Below the pieces are notes generated by a model. That model had not been told where the DNA came from and ran no database searches. It saw only the letters and a program-made list of their open reading frames with translations. This document shows, in pieces, positions 1 to 8,469 of a stretch of DNA of 38,098 nucleotides. The position numbers and the translations under genes were made by a program. Positions within the stretch are counted from its first letter, which is position 1; each line of letters begins with the position of its first letter. The DNA comes from Massilia glaciei (lineage in GTDB: Bacteria; Pseudomonadota; Gammaproteobacteria; Burkholderiales; Burkholderiaceae_D), in assembly GCF_003011895.2 (NCBI RefSeq), contig NZ_PXWF02000341.1:1-38098 (forward strand). The letters are read 5' to 3'.

Positions 1-694
1 CCGCGCCCGCCGGCGCCAGCGTGGCGCCGGCGGCGGCGCTGGTCGCGCCCCGGCCGCTCGGGCGCAGCGCGGTGACACGGTACTCGTAGGCGGCGCCCGC
101 CTGCAGGCCGGTGTCGCGGTAGAGCGTGACATTGGGCCCGACCGAGCCGATGGTGTGCCAGTGGCGGCCCGCCTTGCGGCGCTGGATCTTGAACTCGGTC
201 TCGTCCGGCGTCGCGTCGGACCACTCGAGCATGACGTCGGTGCTGTTCATCGGCTGCGCCACCAGCCGGCGCGGCGCGGCGGCGAGGTCGTAGTCGGCCT
301 TGGTGGCGGCGCGCCCGGGGGTCGTCAGGATCACTTGCGCTGTGGAGAACACCGGCGCGGACGCCTCCTGCCCAAGGGCGGCGACGCGGTATTCGTAGGC
401 GCTCTCGTACCGCAGGTCGGTGTCGATGTAGGTGCGTGCGGCGCCATCGACGCGGCCCACGGCCACCCAGCCGCCGCCCGACGGCAGGCGGCGCTCGACG
501 CGGAAGCCGGTCGCCGCCGGCGCATTGCTCTCCCAGGAGATCAGGGCCTGGTGAGGGCCCGGATAGCTGCGCGCGCTGACATCGTAGGGGGCGCCGGCAA
601 GCTGGGCCGAGGCCGGCACGGAGGCGGCGGCCAGACCGCACAGCAGGGAAATCGCCAGGTACACAAGATTCAGTTTGATTCTATTCGTCTCCAA
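1..694 (-). CDS. Secreted fibronectin type III domain protein (3' part outside window)
   Basis: The minus-strand reading frame is open from about 694 to the window edge, so the C-terminus is missing. The translation has a hydrophobic signal segment (LVYLAISLLCGLAAA) ending in an ASAQ-like cleavage site. Two repeats follow with the fibronectin type III pattern: a W in strand B, RVERR or KIQRR, then Y.DT.L..G..YEYRV.AL. Such modules usually mediate binding in secreted or surface proteins; no enzymatic domain is visible in the part present. The start is uncertain. In frame the best codon is TTG at 694, with no good ribosome site. An ATG at 705 followed by a six-A run is out of frame, but one additional A would give MKKILETNRIKLNLVYLAIS, a much better signal peptide, so a one-base deletion is suspected. 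Function unknown. Confidence 0.75.
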   Translation of the reverse strand, partial: METNRIKLNLVYLAISLLCGLAAASVPASAQLAGAPYDVSARSYPGPHQALISWESNAPAATGFRVERRLPSGGGWVAVGRVDGAARTYIDTDLRYESAYEYRVAALGQEASAPVFSTAQVILTTPGRAATKADYDLAAAPRRLVAQPMNSTDVMLEWSDATPDETEFKIQRRKAGRHWHTIGSVGPNVTLYRDTGLQAGAAYEYRVTALRPSGRGATSAAAGATLAPAGA

Positions 695-1074
695 AATTTT
701 TTCATTGCGCCCCAGCGCGTGCTGGAACGTTGCCCTAAAAGCCGCTCCCGCCAAAACGGAACCGTTTCCATTTTTTGCTGTTCGCGTGGCCCGGAATTGG
801 CTTGACCGAGGAGTCGCCCGCAATAGTGATCGGATCGCACCGTCCCATCAATTGCGAAAATGCGGAATGGGCGTCATGCACTTTCACCCATTGCCCTCAG
901 TCATCGGAGCGATGGCAAGGGGAAGCACAGCGCGCAGGGGGCGGGGTTGCCGGTTCAACGCAGCGGCGTGCGCGGGCGGGCCCGCGGAATGGGGACTAAT
1001 GCCGGCCGGAGCCGGGCGCCGCAAGGGGCATGGCGAACAGCCCCCGCCCCGCATGGCGCCGGGCATTTATTTAT
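695..1074. other. Intergenic region without a supported gene
   Basis: About 380 bases lie between the fibronectin-type gene and the 3' end of the next minus-strand gene. Short open frames here have GC-driven composition, no credible ribosome site and no recognisable product. An inverted repeat, AAACGG-AA-CCGTTT at 754-767, lies about 50 bases upstream of the probable start of the fibronectin-type gene and could be an operator for it. GC-rich self-complementary sequence at about 1010-1065 could fold after the stop of the next gene, but there is no T-run to make it a clear terminator. Confidence 0.5.
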
Positions 1075-1737
1075 TCAGTGCCGGACCAGCAATGCCTGCG
1101 TGGCGCCCTCCCCCGCGCCCTGCTCGGCCGCCGCTGGCACGCCGACGGAGGCGTCGGGCGCGGGCGCGCCAACCCGCGCCGACTGCGCGGCGAGCAGGTC
1201 ATGGCGCCGGTATGCGCGCTCCATGCGGTACCAAGTCACGATTGCAGCGGCCAGTCCGACAAGCACGGCAATCGGCCCTGGCACCTCGAAGCACAGCAAC
1301 AGGTTATTGACCGCCGCCCCGCCCCAAACGGCCGATGTGGTCTTGAGCGTCAGGCGTTTTTCGGATTCGGGCAGCGTCTCGGCAAATTTTGCCACGCCTA
1401 TTTTGAGTCCCGTTATGAGCATCAAGCCGAGCGGGGACGTCGGCACCAGCGGATTCATCTCGACCGCCCCGGCCGCCAAGGCGATGCCGGTGCTGACGCC
1501 GTCGGCGATAGCGGCCGCGGTCGCATGCGCCACGTCGCCGATCGGAGACTCCTGCGCTGGCGCGGCGACGATGACGGCCGGCGGCGCAGGCGCTGGGACG
1601 CCTGCCGCCGCGTGCACCGGGGCCGGGGCCGGCGCAGATTCGCCACCGGGCTCTTGGCAATGGGCGCACAACGCATACCCGAAGCCAATAATCCAAATGA
1701 GCAATTTCGATGTCAGTGCATGGGAGTGGTGCTGCAT
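1075..1737 (-). CDS. Small exported/membrane protein of unknown function, DUF5658-like motif
   Basis: The start is the ATG at 1737, preceded by AAGGAGG at a 5-base spacing; an upstream in-frame start at 1797 lacks such a site. The product is 220 residues. It has an N-terminal hydrophobic segment (LLIWIIGFGYALCA), then an Ala/Pro-rich stretch. The core motif DGVSTGIALAAGAVEMNPL resembles the D..TT...L..G..E.NP pattern of small DUF5658-type membrane proteins. Two or three further hydrophobic helices follow (PLGLMLITGLKIGV, WGGAAVNNLLLC, IAVLVGLAAAIVTWY), and the C-terminal tail is Ala-rich. I cannot assign a role. The family match is by motif only and tentative; the ORF itself is well supported by its ribosome site and composition. 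Confidence 0.6.
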   Translation of the reverse strand: MQHHSHALTSKLLIWIIGFGYALCAHCQEPGGESAPAPAPVHAAAGVPAPAPPAVIVAAPAQESPIGDVAHATAAAIADGVSTGIALAAGAVEMNPLVPTSPLGLMLITGLKIGVAKFAETLPESEKRLTLKTTSAVWGGAAVNNLLLCFEVPGPIAVLVGLAAAIVTWYRMERAYRRHDLLAAQSARVGAPAPDASVGVPAAAEQGAGEGATQALLVRH

Positions 1738-1917
1738 GGCCGCCTCCTTGTTGCCTACTGTTGAACATGGAACGGCATGGCGCCGCGTCTTTTTCAATCG
1801 TAGTAATTCAACAAGAAATCGGTATTGCTTGCATCAAGGGCACACCGATTCGCACCCGCGCGGATCAAACCAAGCCTTGATAATTCGACCGCACGAACAA
1901 AGCTGCCGGGCAGAAAA

Positions 1918-1947
1918 AAAGCCGCGCAGCACTGGGCTGGCGGCTTT
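1918..1947 (-). terminator. Rho-independent terminator of the Ala/Lys-rich protein gene
   Basis: Read on the minus strand, an 8-base-pair stem (AAAGCCGC / GCGGCTTT) with a 14-base loop is followed directly by a run of T. It lies 37 bases beyond the stop codon of the gene ending at 1984. Confidence 0.75.
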
Positions 1948-1983
1948 CCTCGCTATCGGCCCTCGCGGGCGGCGCAGCGATGC

Positions 1984-2475
1984 TTACTTGGTAGCGGCTT
2001 TTTTGACGTCAGCAGCGGCTTCGGCCTTGACTTCGACGGTCTTGGCGCGGGCGATCGCCTTGTCGGCGCCGGCGTCGACCATGACTTTGACGGCCTTTTC
2101 GTCGGCTTTGATCATCGTCTTCTCGGCCTTCAGGTCGCCCGCGGCGACTTTGGCGTCGGCCTTGGCCGATGCCTTCATTTTGTCTTCAGGATCGGCGGCG
2201 GCGACCTTGGCTGCCGCTTCGGCGCGCGTCTCGGCGGCCTTGGCGGCTGCTTTTGCCTTGCGTGCATTCGCCTTGGCGACTGCCTTGCTTACTTTCATGT
2301 CGGCCTTGGCAACATCTTTGTTTTCGTCAACGATGGCTTTGGCGACTTCCTTGTCGGCCTTGACTTCGGCCTTGACGACTGCAGGCGTCGCGGGAGCGAC
2401 AACTGCGGTTTCCGGATGGGCGTAAGCGGCGGTTGCGAACAGGGCAGCGATCAGGGTGGCGAGTAATTTATTCAT
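1984..2475 (-). CDS. Exported Ala/Lys-rich low-complexity protein
   Basis: The product is 163 residues from the ATG at 2475, which has AAGGA about 6 bases upstream; in-frame starts further upstream have no ribosome site. A clear signal peptide (MNKLLATLIAALFATAAYAH, cleavage after AYA) is followed by a highly charged region. It is built almost only of Ala, Lys, Val, Asp and Glu, in motifs such as KADKEVAKA, VDENKDVAKAD and ARKAKAAAKAAETRAEAAAK. This predicts long amphipathic helix or coiled coil and has no Cys or aromatic core. It resembles periplasmic, phasin-like or histone-H1-like Ala/Lys proteins in composition, which is not evidence of function. It has its own terminator downstream. Role unknown; perhaps envelope or stress related. 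Confidence 0.7.
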   Translation of the reverse strand: MNKLLATLIAALFATAAYAHPETAVVAPATPAVVKAEVKADKEVAKAIVDENKDVAKADMKVSKAVAKANARKAKAAAKAAETRAEAAAKVAAADPEDKMKASAKADAKVAAGDLKAEKTMIKADEKAVKVMVDAGADKAIARAKTVEVKAEAAADVKKAATK

Positions 2476-2706
2476 TGGGTAATCCTTAAAGTATTGATGG
2501 TGCGTATGGAGGGAGACCTCGTGGACCTGTGCGACGGGCGGCATTGTGTGCGCCCGGGTGGTCACCGTCTAAAGTTCTTTCTTGTAACTTTTTATTTAAA
2601 GAACCTACCGAGAATAGAAGTTGTCACGGCTGAGGTCTGTGCGCCAACGCACATTCGTAATGACACTTTGTAAGCGCCGCCACGGATGGGGATCGGCCCG
2701 CAGAAA

Positions 2707-2728
2707 GCGCGCCGGCGCCGGGGCGCGC
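2707..2728 (-). terminator. Possible terminator after the M64 peptidase gene
   Basis: A GC-only stem GCGCGCC/GGCGCGC with an 8-base loop lies about 20 bases after the stop of the gene ending at 2750. On the minus strand it is followed by TTTCT, a weak T-run, so intrinsic termination is possible rather than certain. Confidence 0.4.
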
Positions 2729-2749
2729 CAGCAACCACGGGCCGTGTGC

Positions 2750-4171
2750 CTAGCGGGCCGGCGCCGCGGGCGCGTACAGATCGATGATGGCGCTGATGCC
2801 ATCCTTACAAACGTTACAGAATCTTTCACTGCGGTCGAACATCAGGCACTGCATCTCGGACCGGTAGAAGCCTTTGGCCTCGTAGTTGGCGCCTTCGAAG
2901 GCGCCCGCGTGGTGCCGGTGCGGGGCGGCCGAGAACAACTTGTTGGTGCGCGCGAGGTCCTCGCGGAACAGGGCGTTCATCTCGGACTCGGGCCGGTTGG
3001 CCGCGCGCAGGGCGGCGCGCCGCTTCTGGTAGGCGCGCGACGCCTCCTCGTATTCGGCCTTCGGCCACGGGGTCGGCAGCGCGGTGCCGGCCTTGACGTG
3101 CTTGTTCCATTTGAGCCTGGACGGGTCGCGCAGCGCCGTCACGTTCGGCTCCCACGGCTCCATCCGCGAGCCGCTCGACTGGTAGGCCACGGGCGAGGTG
3201 TAGTACTCGTCGGCCAGGCCGGCGAAATGGTGGCCGAATTCGTGCACGAACAGGTAGTTGGCCCAGTCGTTGCCAGCGGCCACGGTGCTGAACTGGCCGA
3301 AGATGCCGCCGCCGCCGTAGGTGTCGTTGTTGACCAGGATTTCGATGAACTCGTAGGGCGCGTGCTGGGCGATGTCGCGCAGGGCGCGGTTGTCGAGCGT
3401 GAGCACATAGCGTTCGCTGCCGAAGATGTCGTAGCGCGTGCCCAGCTTTGATGCGCGGTGCACCCCGGTCGAGGGGCGCGAGACGCCCGCCTCGGCGGTC
3501 GGCACCGCCAGCGCCCACACATTGAAGTCGCCGGCGCGCTCCTTGAACGGCGAGACGGTGAACAAATGGGCCGACAGGCGGCGCGCGGCGGCCTCGAATT
3601 TGCCCATGTCGGCCACGGTGTAGCCGTCGCCCATGATCAACAGATCGACCTTGCGCGGGGACGGGCCGCTGACCCGGATCGCCAGCGGCTGCGCGCCCGA
3701 GGCGGGCTGCTTCCTGACCACCTCGGGCGCGTCGGCGTCGACCTCGACGCTCCAGGCGACCGAGAACTGGTTGCGCTCGTCGCGCCTGAGGATGCGCACG
3801 CGCACCGGCTTGTCCTGCTTCGGGAAGCGCACCGACTCCTGGAAGCCGCGGTTGATGCGGCTGGCCTCCTCGGTGGTGCGCCACTCGCCGAAGATGGTCG
3901 AGAAGCCGCGCGAGTACAGCAGGTCGCCGGTCTTGGCGTCGACCACCTCGACCCGGTTCTGGCCGCGGTCGGTGTCATCGAGGTTCCGGCCCAGGTCGCC
4001 CGGCCACGGCAGCGGCTCGATCAGCACCCGCTCGAGCGCGTACTGCTCGCTTAGCGCGTTGCCGCTGTGGGTGTAGTCGACGCGCACGGTGGCGGGAGGC
4101 GTCGCCTGGGCGGCGCAGGCGGCGAACAACAGCGCGGCCAGGGCGGGCAGGCGTTTACTGGGGAAGGGCAT
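2750..4171 (-). CDS. Secreted M64-family zinc metallopeptidase (IgA peptidase M64)
   Basis: The product is 473 residues from the ATG at 4171 (AAGGA upstream). A signal peptide (LPALAALLFAACAAQA) is followed by a beta-rich N-terminal domain typical of M64 proteins, up to about residue 160. The catalytic domain then opens with VDLLIMGDGYT. The active site HEFGHHFAGLADEYY gives zinc ligands His310 and His314, general base Glu311 and a conserved Asp321. The C-terminus has several Cys, as expected of an exported protein. The family is named for a Clostridium IgA protease, but most proteobacterial members have no known substrate. The gene lies 105 bases downstream of the cyanophycinase gene on the same strand with no clear terminator between, so the two may be co-transcribed. 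The peptidase call is firm, the substrate unknown. Confidence 0.88.
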   Translation of the reverse strand: MPFPSKRLPALAALLFAACAAQATPPATVRVDYTHSGNALSEQYALERVLIEPLPWPGDLGRNLDDTDRGQNRVEVVDAKTGDLLYSRGFSTIFGEWRTTEEASRINRGFQESVRFPKQDKPVRVRILRRDERNQFSVAWSVEVDADAPEVVRKQPASGAQPLAIRVSGPSPRKVDLLIMGDGYTVADMGKFEAAARRLSAHLFTVSPFKERAGDFNVWALAVPTAEAGVSRPSTGVHRASKLGTRYDIFGSERYVLTLDNRALRDIAQHAPYEFIEILVNNDTYGGGGIFGQFSTVAAGNDWANYLFVHEFGHHFAGLADEYYTSPVAYQSSGSRMEPWEPNVTALRDPSRLKWNKHVKAGTALPTPWPKAEYEEASRAYQKRRAALRAANRPESEMNALFREDLARTNKLFSAAPHRHHAGAFEGANYEAKGFYRSEMQCLMFDRSERFCNVCKDGISAIIDLYAPAAPAR

Positions 4172-4231
4172 GGCGGGTCCTTGCAGTGGGATCGTGTCGC
4201 ATTGTAATCCCGCCCGCAAGGGCCCTGGAGC

Positions 4232-4289
4232 GCTTATTTGTGCCGGCTGCTTATTTGTGCCGGCCTGTTTGCACCCTTATTTGTACTGG
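4232..4289. repeat. Short tandem repeat at the 3' end of the cyanophycinase gene
   Basis: A 17-base unit beginning GCTTATTTGTGCCGG occurs twice in tandem at 4232-4265. A related copy (CTTATTTGTACTGG) at 4276-4289 covers the stop codon of the cyanophycinase gene. On the minus strand each copy carries ACAAATAAG, so the stop-codon context occurs three times, as expected of small slippage duplications. Confidence 0.7.
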
Positions 4290-5551
4290 TAGACCGGCTG
4301 GCGTATTTCGATCGGCCGGATGTCCATGCGCAGCTTGAACACCGAGACCCCGTCCGTGACGGCCGAGTTGTAGCCGACGCTTTCGGGCACCATGGTGAAC
4401 CTGAATTCGAAGCCCTGCTCCGGCCGCACGTCCTTGGGGCCACCGAAGGCGATGCCGACGGCCTCGGACTGGTCGCTGTCGACCAGCTTTTTCATCAGTT
4501 GCGCCACCGTCGTGTGGCCGAGGATGTCGGCCGAAAACAGGCTTTCGCGGTAATACGGCTTGGCCCGGTCGATTTTGCCGCCGGCCACCTTGTCGGCCGA
4601 CGGCGTGAACACCCCGGTCGCGAGGTTGTAGCGGTCGCCGTTGTCGAGGTAGCTCATGCGCGCGTTGCTCATGTTGAAGCCGGGGTGGAAGCGGTCGACC
4701 GTGGCCGAGCCGAGCTCGATGAGCAGCGCGCCGGCGTAGCCGAGCACTTCGACCTCGCGGTCGGGGCCGACGATCATGGCGGTGTTCTCGTCGATCCCGA
4801 GTCCGAGCTTGTATCCCTTGTGCAGCATGGCCGGCAGCATCCGCGCGAAGCGCCCGCGCACCAGCAGGTGCTGGTCGACGAACACGTGCTCGCCGATGAA
4901 GCCGAGCCCGGGCGCCAGCGCGCGCCCGTCGTTGACGCCCAGCTTGAGCGTGTCGAGCACCGGCTTGGCCTCGTTGAACATGGAGCTGCTCATGATGGCC
5001 GCGCCGGCGCTGGTGCCGGCGATGACGCCGCCGCGCCGGTACATGTCCCACAGGGCGTCGAGCACCAGCGTGTTGCTGCCGTCGGGGCGGCGCAGCGCCT
5101 GCGTGATGCGGGCCTGGTCGCCGCCGACGAAATAGGCGCCGCCGGCCTCGCGCACCTGCCTGGCGATGTCGGCGTCGTCGGCCAGCTCACGGTAGTCGGT
5201 GCCGGCCAGCTTGACCGAGACCGGCGCCAGGAAGGCGTCGGCGCCGTAGGCGCGCAGGCGCTCGACGTCGAGCTTGCCGGCGCGGTCGGGGAGGTTCGCC
5301 GCCGACGGGAACACGGCGATGCGCGCGCCCCTGCCGCCGGCCAGCGCCACGATGCGCTCCCAGACGGGCGCGTTGGCGGTGCGCAGCGAGCCACCGATGA
5401 TGACCAGTGAACCCTTGATCTGGCCGGCCCCGGCCCGCGCCGCCTTGGTCTGCCCGTCCTTGGCCGGCGCCGCGGCGAGCGCCTGGCCCGACAGGCCGGC
5501 GGCGAGCGCCAATGCGAGTGCGATACAGCTTCGACACAGGATGTTGAACAT
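4277..5551 (-). CDS. cphE: Exported cyanophycinase (peptidase family S51)
   Basis: Cyanophycinase is a serine exopeptidase that cuts the Asp-Arg storage polymer cyanophycin into beta-Asp-Arg dipeptides. The start is the ATG at 5551, preceded by GGAGGAG; the product is 424 residues. The signal peptide (IALALALAAGLSGQALAA) makes it an exported, CphE-type enzyme rather than the cytoplasmic CphB. The catalytic domain begins KGSLVIIGGSL and includes AGGAYFVGGDQARI. The nucleophile motif GTSAGAAIMS places Ser at about residue 181; later come FVDQHLLVRGRFARML and GLGIDENTAMIV, all S51 signatures. The neighbours (TonB receptor, regulator, CphZ-like hydrolase, transporter) fit extracellular polymer use. 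A terminator between this gene and the receptor gene suggests its own promoter. Export rather than storage mobilisation is inferred from the signal peptide. Confidence 0.9.
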   Translation of the reverse strand: MFNILCRSCIALALALAAGLSGQALAAAPAKDGQTKAARAGAGQIKGSLVIIGGSLRTANAPVWERIVALAGGRGARIAVFPSAANLPDRAGKLDVERLRAYGADAFLAPVSVKLAGTDYRELADDADIARQVREAGGAYFVGGDQARITQALRRPDGSNTLVLDALWDMYRRGGVIAGTSAGAAIMSSSMFNEAKPVLDTLKLGVNDGRALAPGLGFIGEHVFVDQHLLVRGRFARMLPAMLHKGYKLGLGIDENTAMIVGPDREVEVLGYAGALLIELGSATVDRFHPGFNMSNARMSYLDNGDRYNLATGVFTPSADKVAGGKIDRAKPYYRESLFSADILGHTTVAQLMKKLVDSDQSEAVGIAFGGPKDVRPEQGFEFRFTMVPESVGYNSAVTDGVSVFKLRMDIRPIEIRQPVYQYK

Positions 5552-5653
5552 AAAAACTCCTCCTTTTTTGGCGCCACATTGCGTTGATGTCAAATGAACC
5601 CTACGGTAGACGCCGTTTCGCCGCGCTGTCATGCTAAAACGCAATTAGTATAC

Positions 5654-5687
5654 AAAAAAAGGGGCGAGCCCGGCATGCGCTCGCCCC
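5654..5687 (-). terminator. Rho-independent terminator of the TonB-dependent receptor gene
   Basis: A 9-base-pair stem GGGGCGAGC/GCTCGCCCC with a 9-base loop is followed on the minus strand by seven T. It lies 23 bases after the stop of the receptor gene and separates its transcript from the cyanophycinase gene. Confidence 0.9.
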
Positions 5688-5709
5688 AAACGGTACGGTT
5701 AAGACGCGA

Positions 5710-8445
5710 TTACTTGAACGCGTAGCTCACGCTGAGGAAGGCGCTGCGTCCGCGCGGGTCGGTGTAGGTCGGATCGTAACCGGCGAGGAAGAAGTACGCC
5801 TGGTTCGAAAACGGCGGTGCCTTGTCGAGCAGGTTGAGCACACCCATGCGGACCTTGAGGGCCTTGGTGATGTTGTAGCTGCCCGTCAGGTCCCACAACG
5901 AATAGGCCGAGACGTCGCGCGCCGGCAGCAGCTGGTTGGCCACCGGATCGTAGGTCGTGTTCTGGTCGGTGTAGCCGGACGAGAACTGGTTGGCCAGCGT
6001 GGCGCTGAACGGGCCCTTGTCCCAGCCGAAGCTGATGCGGTGGCGCCATTTCTGGATCACCTGGTCGTTGAGGAACAGGCCGAGGTTGCTGCGCTCGACT
6101 TCGAGTGGACCGAACTGGCGGTCGTAGGCGAGCACCAGGGTGCCGCTGACGTTGACGCTGAAGCGGCCGAGCTCGCTCGCCTTGCTGCGGTAGTCGGCGC
6201 CGATGTCGATGCCCGAGGTGTTGAGCTCGCCCTGGTTCTCCTTCTGCAGCAAGATGTTGCTGATGAAGCCGTCTTGGTCGCGCTGGATGTACTTGCCGTT
6301 GTACTTGGCCGGGTTGTCGACGATGATCTGCTCGCCCAGCGTGCTGATGACGTCGGTCTTGTTGATGCTCCAGTAGTCCGCCGTCAGGGTCAGGCCGGGC
6401 GCCGCCTCGAACACGGCGCCGAGCGAGAACTGCCTCGACTTCTCGGGCTTGAGGTTGGGGTTCGAGCGGCGCTCGACGGCCCACTGGTCGGTGCAGTTGT
6501 TGATCGTGTCGAGGCCGCTCGAGACGCACTGCGGGTCGGTCAGGAAGCTCGAGGCGCTGCCGAAGGTGGTCGGACGGTTCAGGTCGGCCAGCGACGGGGC
6601 GCGGAAGCCGGTGCCGGCCGAGGCGCGCACCAGCATGGTCTTGTTGGGCTGCCAGCGGATCCCGACCTTCGGATTGGTGGTGGCGCCGACTTCGCTGTAG
6701 CGGTCGTGGCGCAGGGCGAATTGCATCTCGACCTGCTTGGTCAGCGGGGCGACCACCTCGGCGAACACCGAACGCACGGTGCGGCTGTCGTCGGTCGCCT
6801 CGAGGTTGGGATTGGTGCCGGTGCTGCGGTCGCCCGCGATATTGTTCGACAACAGCAGCGCCGACGGCGTGAAGGTCGTGTTTTCGCGGCGCAATTCGCC
6901 ACCGACGGCGAGCGCCAGGTCGCCGCCGGCGAGCGTCATCAGCGACTTCGAGATCTTGCCGTCGATGGCGGTCGAGACGCCCTTCGACTTGCGCGCCTCG
7001 TCATTGACCTTGATGCTGTTGATCAGGTCGATGCCGGCCTGCGACGACGGGCCGAACGGATTGATGGTGCCGTTGCGCACGCCGGCGTCGAATTTGTCGA
7101 ACAGGACGTAGCCGTTGGTGTATTTGTCGACCGCGGTGTTCTGCGCCCGGCTCAGGCCGAGGTCGTAGTCCCAGCCGCCCACGATGCCGGTCGCGCCGAG
7201 CACCACGCGCTGCGCGCTGCTGGTCACTTCGCTGGTGCGGTTGCCGGCCTCGGTCATGCGGTAGCGGATGCCCGAGAAGGTCGGCGACATGCCGGGGCCG
7301 CTCAGGGCGGCGCGGTACGGCTGCGGCAGCACGCTGACCGGCAGGTTGCGGATGCGCTGTGGATTCGGGCTGAGCACGTAGTGGCTGTTGGCCTGGGACT
7401 GCACCAGCTCGGCGAACACCTGGTGGTCGTTGTTGACCTGGAAGGTGGCGCGGCCGATGAAGCTGACCTTGCGCGACTCCGGATAGATCTCGGTGTCCTG
7501 CATGTAGTCGTAGCTGCAGGCGAGCGGGCCGCCGGGGCCGGCCGGCGCGTACACCGTGGCCGGGCCGTTGCAGGTCGGCGAGCTCGGGTTGATGCGGGTG
7601 CGCGTGCTGCCGACCGGCAGGACGCCGGCGGCGATCAGCGCGTTGCGCTGGCTGCTCGAGATATCGACGTTGGCTGGGTAGGTGTTGGACGACATCAGGG
7701 CCGGCAGGGTCGTCGCCAGCGGGCGCGAACGGATGAACTCGCGCTGGCTCGAACGCAGCGACTCGAGCTGCTGGACGTCGAGCACGCCGAACACGTTGAA
7801 GCGGTCGGTCGACAGACTGCCGAAGCCGGCGCTGACGCTGGCCGTCTTTTTGCCGGCGCCGCCCTCGCCGGTGGCGGCGATCGAGGCGTTCATGTCGGCG
7901 CCCTGGTAGTCCTTGCGGGTGATGAAGTTGATCACGCCGCCGATGGCGTCGGTGCCGTAGATGGCCGAGGCGCCGTCCTTGAGGATCTCGACGCGCTGGA
8001 TGGCGCCGGCCGGGATGTTGTTCAGGTCGACGCCCGCGTTGTCGCCGGGGGAGGCGAAGTTGGCCAGCCGCCGGCCATTGAGCAGCACCAGCGTCGACGA
8101 CACGCCGATGCCGCGCAGGTTGGCGCCGTTGAAGCCGCGCTGGCCCGAGGTGCCGTCGGTGATCGAGGCGCCGTCCGACAGCGGCGCGGTGTTGGCGCTG
8201 ATGTTCTTGAGCAGCTCGGCCGCCGTGGTCACACCGCTTTTCTCGATGTCCTCGCGTTTGATCAGCTGCACAGGCAGCGCGGTCTCGTTGTCGATGCGCT
8301 TGATCGACGAACCAGTGATCTCGACGCGCTGGATCGGCGCGCCGGCGGTTTGCGCCAGGGCGCTCTCGCTCATCATGCCTACTGCGGCCGCGATGGACAA
8401 TACCAGTGCCGTCTTGCGCGGCAGTTGCGTGTGTTGGTGACTCAT
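5710..8445 (-). CDS. TonB-dependent outer-membrane receptor, probably for a peptide substrate
   Basis: The product is 911 residues, normal for the family. A signal peptide (ALVLSIAAAVGMMSESALAQ) precedes a TonB-box-like stretch (QRVEITGSSIKRID). The plug domain is at about 45-165, with GFNGANLRGIG, TLVLLNGRRLA, the IPAGAIQRVEILKDGASAIYG motif and AIGGVINFITRK. A long beta-barrel follows, with late-barrel motifs such as VRASAGTGFRAPSLADL and NLKPEKSRQFSLG, and the chain ends in the aromatic signature YAFK. Such receptors import ligands into the periplasm using TonB-ExbBD. The gene lies 24 bases behind the RpiR-type regulator gene and ends at a strong terminator, so the two form one transcript. 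Placement beside an exported cyanophycinase suggests cyanophycin fragments as ligand; this is inference, as plug and barrel alone do not show specificity. Confidence 0.92.
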   Translation of the reverse strand: MSHQHTQLPRKTALVLSIAAAVGMMSESALAQTAGAPIQRVEITGSSIKRIDNETALPVQLIKREDIEKSGVTTAAELLKNISANTAPLSDGASITDGTSGQRGFNGANLRGIGVSSTLVLLNGRRLANFASPGDNAGVDLNNIPAGAIQRVEILKDGASAIYGTDAIGGVINFITRKDYQGADMNASIAATGEGGAGKKTASVSAGFGSLSTDRFNVFGVLDVQQLESLRSSQREFIRSRPLATTLPALMSSNTYPANVDISSSQRNALIAAGVLPVGSTRTRINPSSPTCNGPATVYAPAGPGGPLACSYDYMQDTEIYPESRKVSFIGRATFQVNNDHQVFAELVQSQANSHYVLSPNPQRIRNLPVSVLPQPYRAALSGPGMSPTFSGIRYRMTEAGNRTSEVTSSAQRVVLGATGIVGGWDYDLGLSRAQNTAVDKYTNGYVLFDKFDAGVRNGTINPFGPSSQAGIDLINSIKVNDEARKSKGVSTAIDGKISKSLMTLAGGDLALAVGGELRRENTTFTPSALLLSNNIAGDRSTGTNPNLEATDDSRTVRSVFAEVVAPLTKQVEMQFALRHDRYSEVGATTNPKVGIRWQPNKTMLVRASAGTGFRAPSLADLNRPTTFGSASSFLTDPQCVSSGLDTINNCTDQWAVERRSNPNLKPEKSRQFSLGAVFEAAPGLTLTADYWSINKTDVISTLGEQIIVDNPAKYNGKYIQRDQDGFISNILLQKENQGELNTSGIDIGADYRSKASELGRFSVNVSGTLVLAYDRQFGPLEVERSNLGLFLNDQVIQKWRHRISFGWDKGPFSATLANQFSSGYTDQNTTYDPVANQLLPARDVSAYSLWDLTGSYNITKALKVRMGVLNLLDKAPPFSNQAYFFLAGYDPTYTDPRGRSAFLSVSYAFK

Positions 8446-8469
8446 TTCCCCTACTCCCCTGTAATGTTT

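Noticed and set aside
884-1066. A 60-codon minus-strand open frame in the gap after the first gene
   Set aside because: Pro/Ala/Arg-rich translation, no ribosome site, and it lies in the GC-rich region just beyond another gene's stop.
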